Shown here: one piece after another, positions 44,315 through 46,802 of the stretch
How the letters are laid out: the number at the start of each line of letters is the position of its first letter
Numbering within the stretch: position 1 is the first letter of the stretch
Assembly: GCA_024278075.1 (NCBI GenBank)
Contig: JAJRTW010000107.1
Coordinates: forward strand, 1-46,802
Length of the DNA stretch: 46,802 nt
Reading direction: 5' to 3'
Source: Bacteroidota bacterium
GTDB taxonomy: Bacteria; Bacteroidota; Ignavibacteria; Kapaibacteriales; UBA2268
Position numbers and translations under genes: made by a program
The notes under the pieces: model-generated
The model's database searches: none
Told to the model about the DNA's origin: nothing
What the model saw: only the letters and a program-made list of their open reading frames with translations

Positions 44315-44761
44315 ATGATTTTAAACATTAACAACCAGCAGAGAACAGTTGATGTGGACCCATCCATGCCGTTGCTCTGGGTATTGAGGGACGTCCTCAA
44401 TATGACCGGAACAAAGTATAGCTGCGGGATTGGAATCTGCGGAACTTGTGTAGTATTAGTGGATGGGGCGCCCGTGCGTTCCTGCACAGCCCCTGCTTCG
44501 AGTGTGGCGGGCAAGGAAATTATCACAATCGAAGGCTTGTCGCCGGACGGCAGCCACCGGTTGCAAAAAGCCTGGATAGATGTGAGTGTAACGCAATGCG
44601 GCTATTGCCAGCCGGGGCATATTATGACTGCCGCAGGATTGCTCAATTCGAATCCAAGCCCTACAGATACGGAAATTGATGATGCAATGAAGGATTGTAT
44701 CTGCCGGTGCGGTACTTATAAAAGAGTGAAAGAAGCCATTAAATTAGCAGCGGAGGGTTGA
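44315..44761 (+). CDS. iorA: (2Fe-2S)-binding small subunit of a molybdenum hydroxylase, IorA-like
   Basis: The 148-residue protein has two iron-sulfur domains: the plant-ferredoxin-like cluster with Cys37, Cys42, Cys45 and Cys57 (SCGIGICGTC), and the alpha-helical cluster with Cys95, Cys98, Cys130 and Cys132 (QCGYCQPGH, CICRCGTY). It passes electrons from the Mo cofactor subunit encoded 346 bp downstream. IorA of isoquinoline 1-oxidoreductase is the nearest named family; the true substrate is unknown. Confidence 0.92.
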   Translation: MILNINNQQRTVDVDPSMPLLWVLRDVLNMTGTKYSCGIGICGTCVVLVDGAPVRSCTAPASSVAGKEIITIEGLSPDGSHRLQKAWIDVSVTQCGYCQPGHIMTAAGLLNSNPSPTDTEIDDAMKDCICRCGTYKRVKEAIKLAAEG

Positions 44762-44780
44762 CACACGAATGTATGTTTTA

Positions 44781-44951
44781 TTAACCCGCATTATTCATAA
44801 AATATTCAAAACACCTGACAGGCAATGGATAATAGATATTTAAATAACTCTGGTAATAAGCCAAACATAATCACCGTGGAATCGGTCTAACTCGTATATT
44901 CCCTTAGAGATACGAAGCTCTTGAGTGAAAGTCCCGCATTATGCGGGTTAA
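44781..44951. mobile_element. TTAA-bounded 171-bp element between iorA and iorB-like genes
   Basis: It begins TTAACCCGCATTAT and ends with the palindrome CCCGCATTATGCGGG followed by TTAA; the two ends are inverted repeats with 13/14 matches. It aligns with the element at 31339-31508. It accounts for half of the 346 bp separating two genes that are normally adjacent. The remaining bases, 44952-45107, show nothing notable. Confidence 0.85.
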
Positions 44952-45107
44952 ATTACTCCCTGCTCAATCCAAGGGGTATCTCTATTAAGATAATGTTATT
45001 TTCAAAAAAGCGTGGCAAGGGGCGCTGGGAAAATACACACGAGTAGAATCTAACACTCATAATATGATGATTATAAAAGTTTTACTAACATCTGTGGAAA
45101 TTAAAAA

Positions 45108-46709
45108 ATGCAAAAAGAAGAAATAAATATTGAAGAAACATCTGTCAATCTATCGCGCCGGAAATTTATATTCGGTGTTGCAGTTGCCGGAACCGGTGCA
45201 GCGTTTGGCGTGTTCCCGTCGGTATCCGAATCTGCGAAGCTGCCGTTAGATGACGGCTCGGGGCAGATACTGGATTTTACGCCGAGCGTTTGGCTCACAA
45301 TCGATAGTGATAATATTGCTACTATTACGATTTCGAGACAGGAGATGGGCCAGGGCGTAAGAACTGCCCTTGCTATGCTTCTTGCTGACGAACTGGACGC
45401 CGATTGGAGCCAGGTGCGTGTAGTCCAGGCCGAGGCCGATGAAGATAAATACGGCGGCCAAACTACCGGCGGCAGTGCAAGTATTACCGGAAGGCAAAGG
45501 ACCTATAGAGATGCAGGCGCCATAGTGAGAAAAATGTTCATGCAGGCGGCAGCTCAGCAATGGGGCATCAGCGAGGATTCGTGCAGGACTGAATTGGGCA
45601 GCGTAGTCGAGGCCGGCGGCAACAGAACCGCTACGTATGGAGAGTTAATTGATATAGCCGAAACCCTGCCGGTTCCGGGCGAGGGGTCTTTCAGCCGTAA
45701 ATCACCCGAAGAGTTTACCATTATCGGCAAAGATCATGGCCATATTGATGCCCAGGATATTGTTACCGGAAAAGCTGTTTTCGGAACCGACGTCAGAATC
45801 GAGAATATGAAATTTGCCGTGATGGCCCGCCCGCCCGCCCGAAACGCATATATACGCTCCTTCGACGACACCGAAAGCCTGAAGGTTCCCGGAGTTATCG
45901 AGGTTATCAGGGTTGGCAGTAAAATTGCTGTTATCGCCGACAATACATGGGCCGCTATTACAGGCAGAAGCTTGCTGAGTATTGATTGGAACACAGAACG
46001 ATATCAAGACCTTAACTCAGAATCAATCAGAACTGAAATGGTAAGCAAAATTGGCGAACTGGGCGAGCTTTCCGGAAATACCGTTAAATCTATCGAAGTG
46101 CAATACGAAGTCCCGTTCCTTGCTCATGCAACAATGGAACCGATGAACGCTACGGCGAGAATTGAAAACGACGAATGTGAAGTATGGGCCCCGACACAAA
46201 ACCCGGGCGGTGCTTACAACACTGCAAGTTCAACATCGGAAGCCCCGAAAACCACGGTCAACGTCACGCTATTGGGCGGCGGTTTTGGACGCCGGCTGGG
46301 AAATGATTATGTAACGGATTCTGTTGCGGTCTCCAAAGCATTCGGCGGGCCGGTCCAGGTGATGATGACAAGGGATGATGACATAAGAAACGATAATTAT
46401 CGCCCCGCAAGTATTCATGCCATGAAAGGCGGAGTTGACGCCGATGGCAAAATTACCGGATGGATTCATAGGGGAATCTACTCAAGAAGCGGGTCGGTAT
46501 ATGCACCTCCATATAATATCGATAACAAGGAAATTACCGATGACGGGGCAAATATTCCGATACCAACCGGTGCCTGGCGATCTGTTTCGTATACTCAATA
46601 TATATTTGCCAATGAATCATTCATCGACGAACTGGCCTTCCTTGCAGGTAACGACCCATATCAGATGAGGGTGGATTTGTGCAGCGATACGAGATATTAC
46701 CGAACGTAA
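45108..46709 (+). CDS. iorB: Truncated molybdopterin-binding subunit, IorB-like, with Tat signal
   Basis: The product starts with a twin-arginine signal ([19 protein letters not shown]), as expected for periplasmic aldehyde/isoquinoline-type Mo hydroxylases. [20 protein letters not shown] and [17 protein letters not shown] are cofactor-domain motifs; [17 protein letters not shown] and [20 protein letters not shown] are typical IorB. Full-length relatives are about 700-750 residues; this one stops at 533 just after the [16 protein letters not shown] segment, missing the C-terminal part with the catalytic Glu loop. Directly at the break the DNA enters a histidine-kinase reading frame. The gene is therefore broken or the sequence is mis-joined, and the enzyme as written should be inactive. 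Confidence 0.85.
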   Translation: MQKEEINIEETSVNLSRRKFIFGVAVAGTGAAFGVFPSVSESAKLPLDDGSGQILDFTPSVWLTIDSDNIATITISRQEMGQGVRTALAMLLADELDADWSQVRVVQAEADEDKYGGQTTGGSASITGRQRTYRDAGAIVRKMFMQAAAQQWGISEDSCRTELGSVVEAGGNRTATYGELIDIAETLPVPGEGSFSRKSPEEFTIIGKDHGHIDAQDIVTGKAVFGTDVRIENMKFAVMARPPARNAYIRSFDDTESLKVPGVIEVIRVGSKIAVIADNTWAAITGRSLLSIDWNTERYQDLNSESIRTEMVSKIGELGELSGNTVKSIEVQYEVPFLAHATMEPMNATARIENDECEVWAPTQNPGGAYNTASSTSEAPKTTVNVTLLGGGFGRRLGNDYVTDSVAVSKAFGGPVQVMMTRDDDIRNDNYRPASIHAMKGGVDADGKITGWIHRGIYSRSGSVYAPPYNIDNKEITDDGANIPIPTGAWRSVSYTQYIFANESFIDELAFLAGNDPYQMRVDLCSDTRYYRT

Positions 46710-46802
46710 GAAGAGTGAACATGAACTGAAAAGTGCGCGTGATAGCGCAATCAGTGCCTACAACATTAAGTCACAATTTCTTGCCAACATGAGCCATGAG
46801 CT
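46669..46802 (+). pseudogene. Fragment of a sensor histidine kinase (PAS end plus HisKA start)
   Basis: In the frame of 46669 the DNA reads [20 protein letters not shown], then [25 protein letters not shown] and continues past the window. RDITERKK is the usual end of a PAS/PAC domain, and FLANMSHEL is the phosphoacceptor-His motif of HisKA. There is no start codon of its own; a TGA lies just upstream at 46666. It overlaps the end of the iorB-like frame. Confidence 0.8.

Noticed and set aside
44762-45107. Possible riboswitch or small RNA upstream of the Mo-subunit gene
   Set aside because: Half of the region is a copy of the TTAA-bounded element found also at 31339, so its structure is explained by the element. 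I see no molybdenum-cofactor motif that I could defend.
46669-46802. Natural fusion of a Mo hydroxylase with a sensor kinase
   Set aside because: The two coding sequences are in different frames, with a stop (46707-46709) ending the first, so no fusion protein can be made.

Overview
The window looks like chromosomal DNA of a free-living member of the FCB group (Bacteroidota / Ignavibacteriota / Kapabacteria side). The pointers are an LpxC-FabZ fusion, few Shine-Dalgarno sites, DUF3570/DUF4266 proteins, lipoprotein c-type cytochromes with CxxxxCH haem sites, and mid-to-low GC with very AT-rich spacers. The exact phylum is inferred, not proven. The 46.8 kb holds about 50 genes, one tRNA, and an unusual density of dispersed and tandem repeats.

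Layout. Positions 1-3.3 kb: lpxC-fabZ and a di-haem lipoprotein on the minus strand, embedded in mobile-element relics. 3.3-7.7 kb, plus strand: a small haem lipoprotein, then a compact extracytoplasmic redox cluster (TlpA-like thioredoxin, DUF4266 lipoprotein, DUF3570 protein, Tat-exported NusG-domain-II protein, ApbE flavin transferase). 8-20 kb: an M24 peptidase, chorismate synthase, a CNNM/CBS membrane protein, tRNA-Pro, IleS, a DksA-family protein with a very long histone-H1-like tail, LspA and RluD. 20.3-43.8 kb, minus strand: LolD and one long str-S10-spc-alpha translation cluster, read in transcription order as EF-G (type 1), S12, S7, EF-G (type 2), EF-Tu, S10, L3, L4, L23, L2, S19, L22, S3, L16, L29, S17, L14, L24, L5, S14, S8, L6, L18, S5, L30, L15, SecY, Map, IF-1, L36, S13, S11, RpoA, L17. 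rpsD is missing from its usual place between S11 and RpoA. 44.3-46.8 kb, plus strand: an isoquinoline-1-oxidoreductase-like pair (2Fe-2S subunit and Mo-cofactor subunit). The second gene breaks off and runs straight into a histidine-kinase reading frame at the window edge.

Three things stand out. (1) Small non-autonomous elements: a 265-bp family ending in CAGTAGTGTCCGG with 9-bp target duplications, a 170-bp family bounded by TTAA (one copy fills the rplN-rpsQ spacer inside the ribosomal operon), and a third family with a GTCATTC core. (2) At least a dozen short head-to-tail duplications (7-34 bp units), several in frame inside conserved genes (rluD, aroC, rplF) and one that multiplies the start codon of apbE. 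(3) Coding oddities: an apparent ATT start for the DksA-like protein, which hides about 300 residues from ordinary gene callers, acidic tails on L17 and S17, a cysteine-free L36, and an EF-G pair resembling the specialised spdEFG1/spdEFG2 types.

The best candidate for a poorly described system is the TlpA-DUF4266-DUF3570-NusG_II-ApbE cluster. Its small lipoprotein carries an SGAT motif resembling the ApbE flavinylation site.
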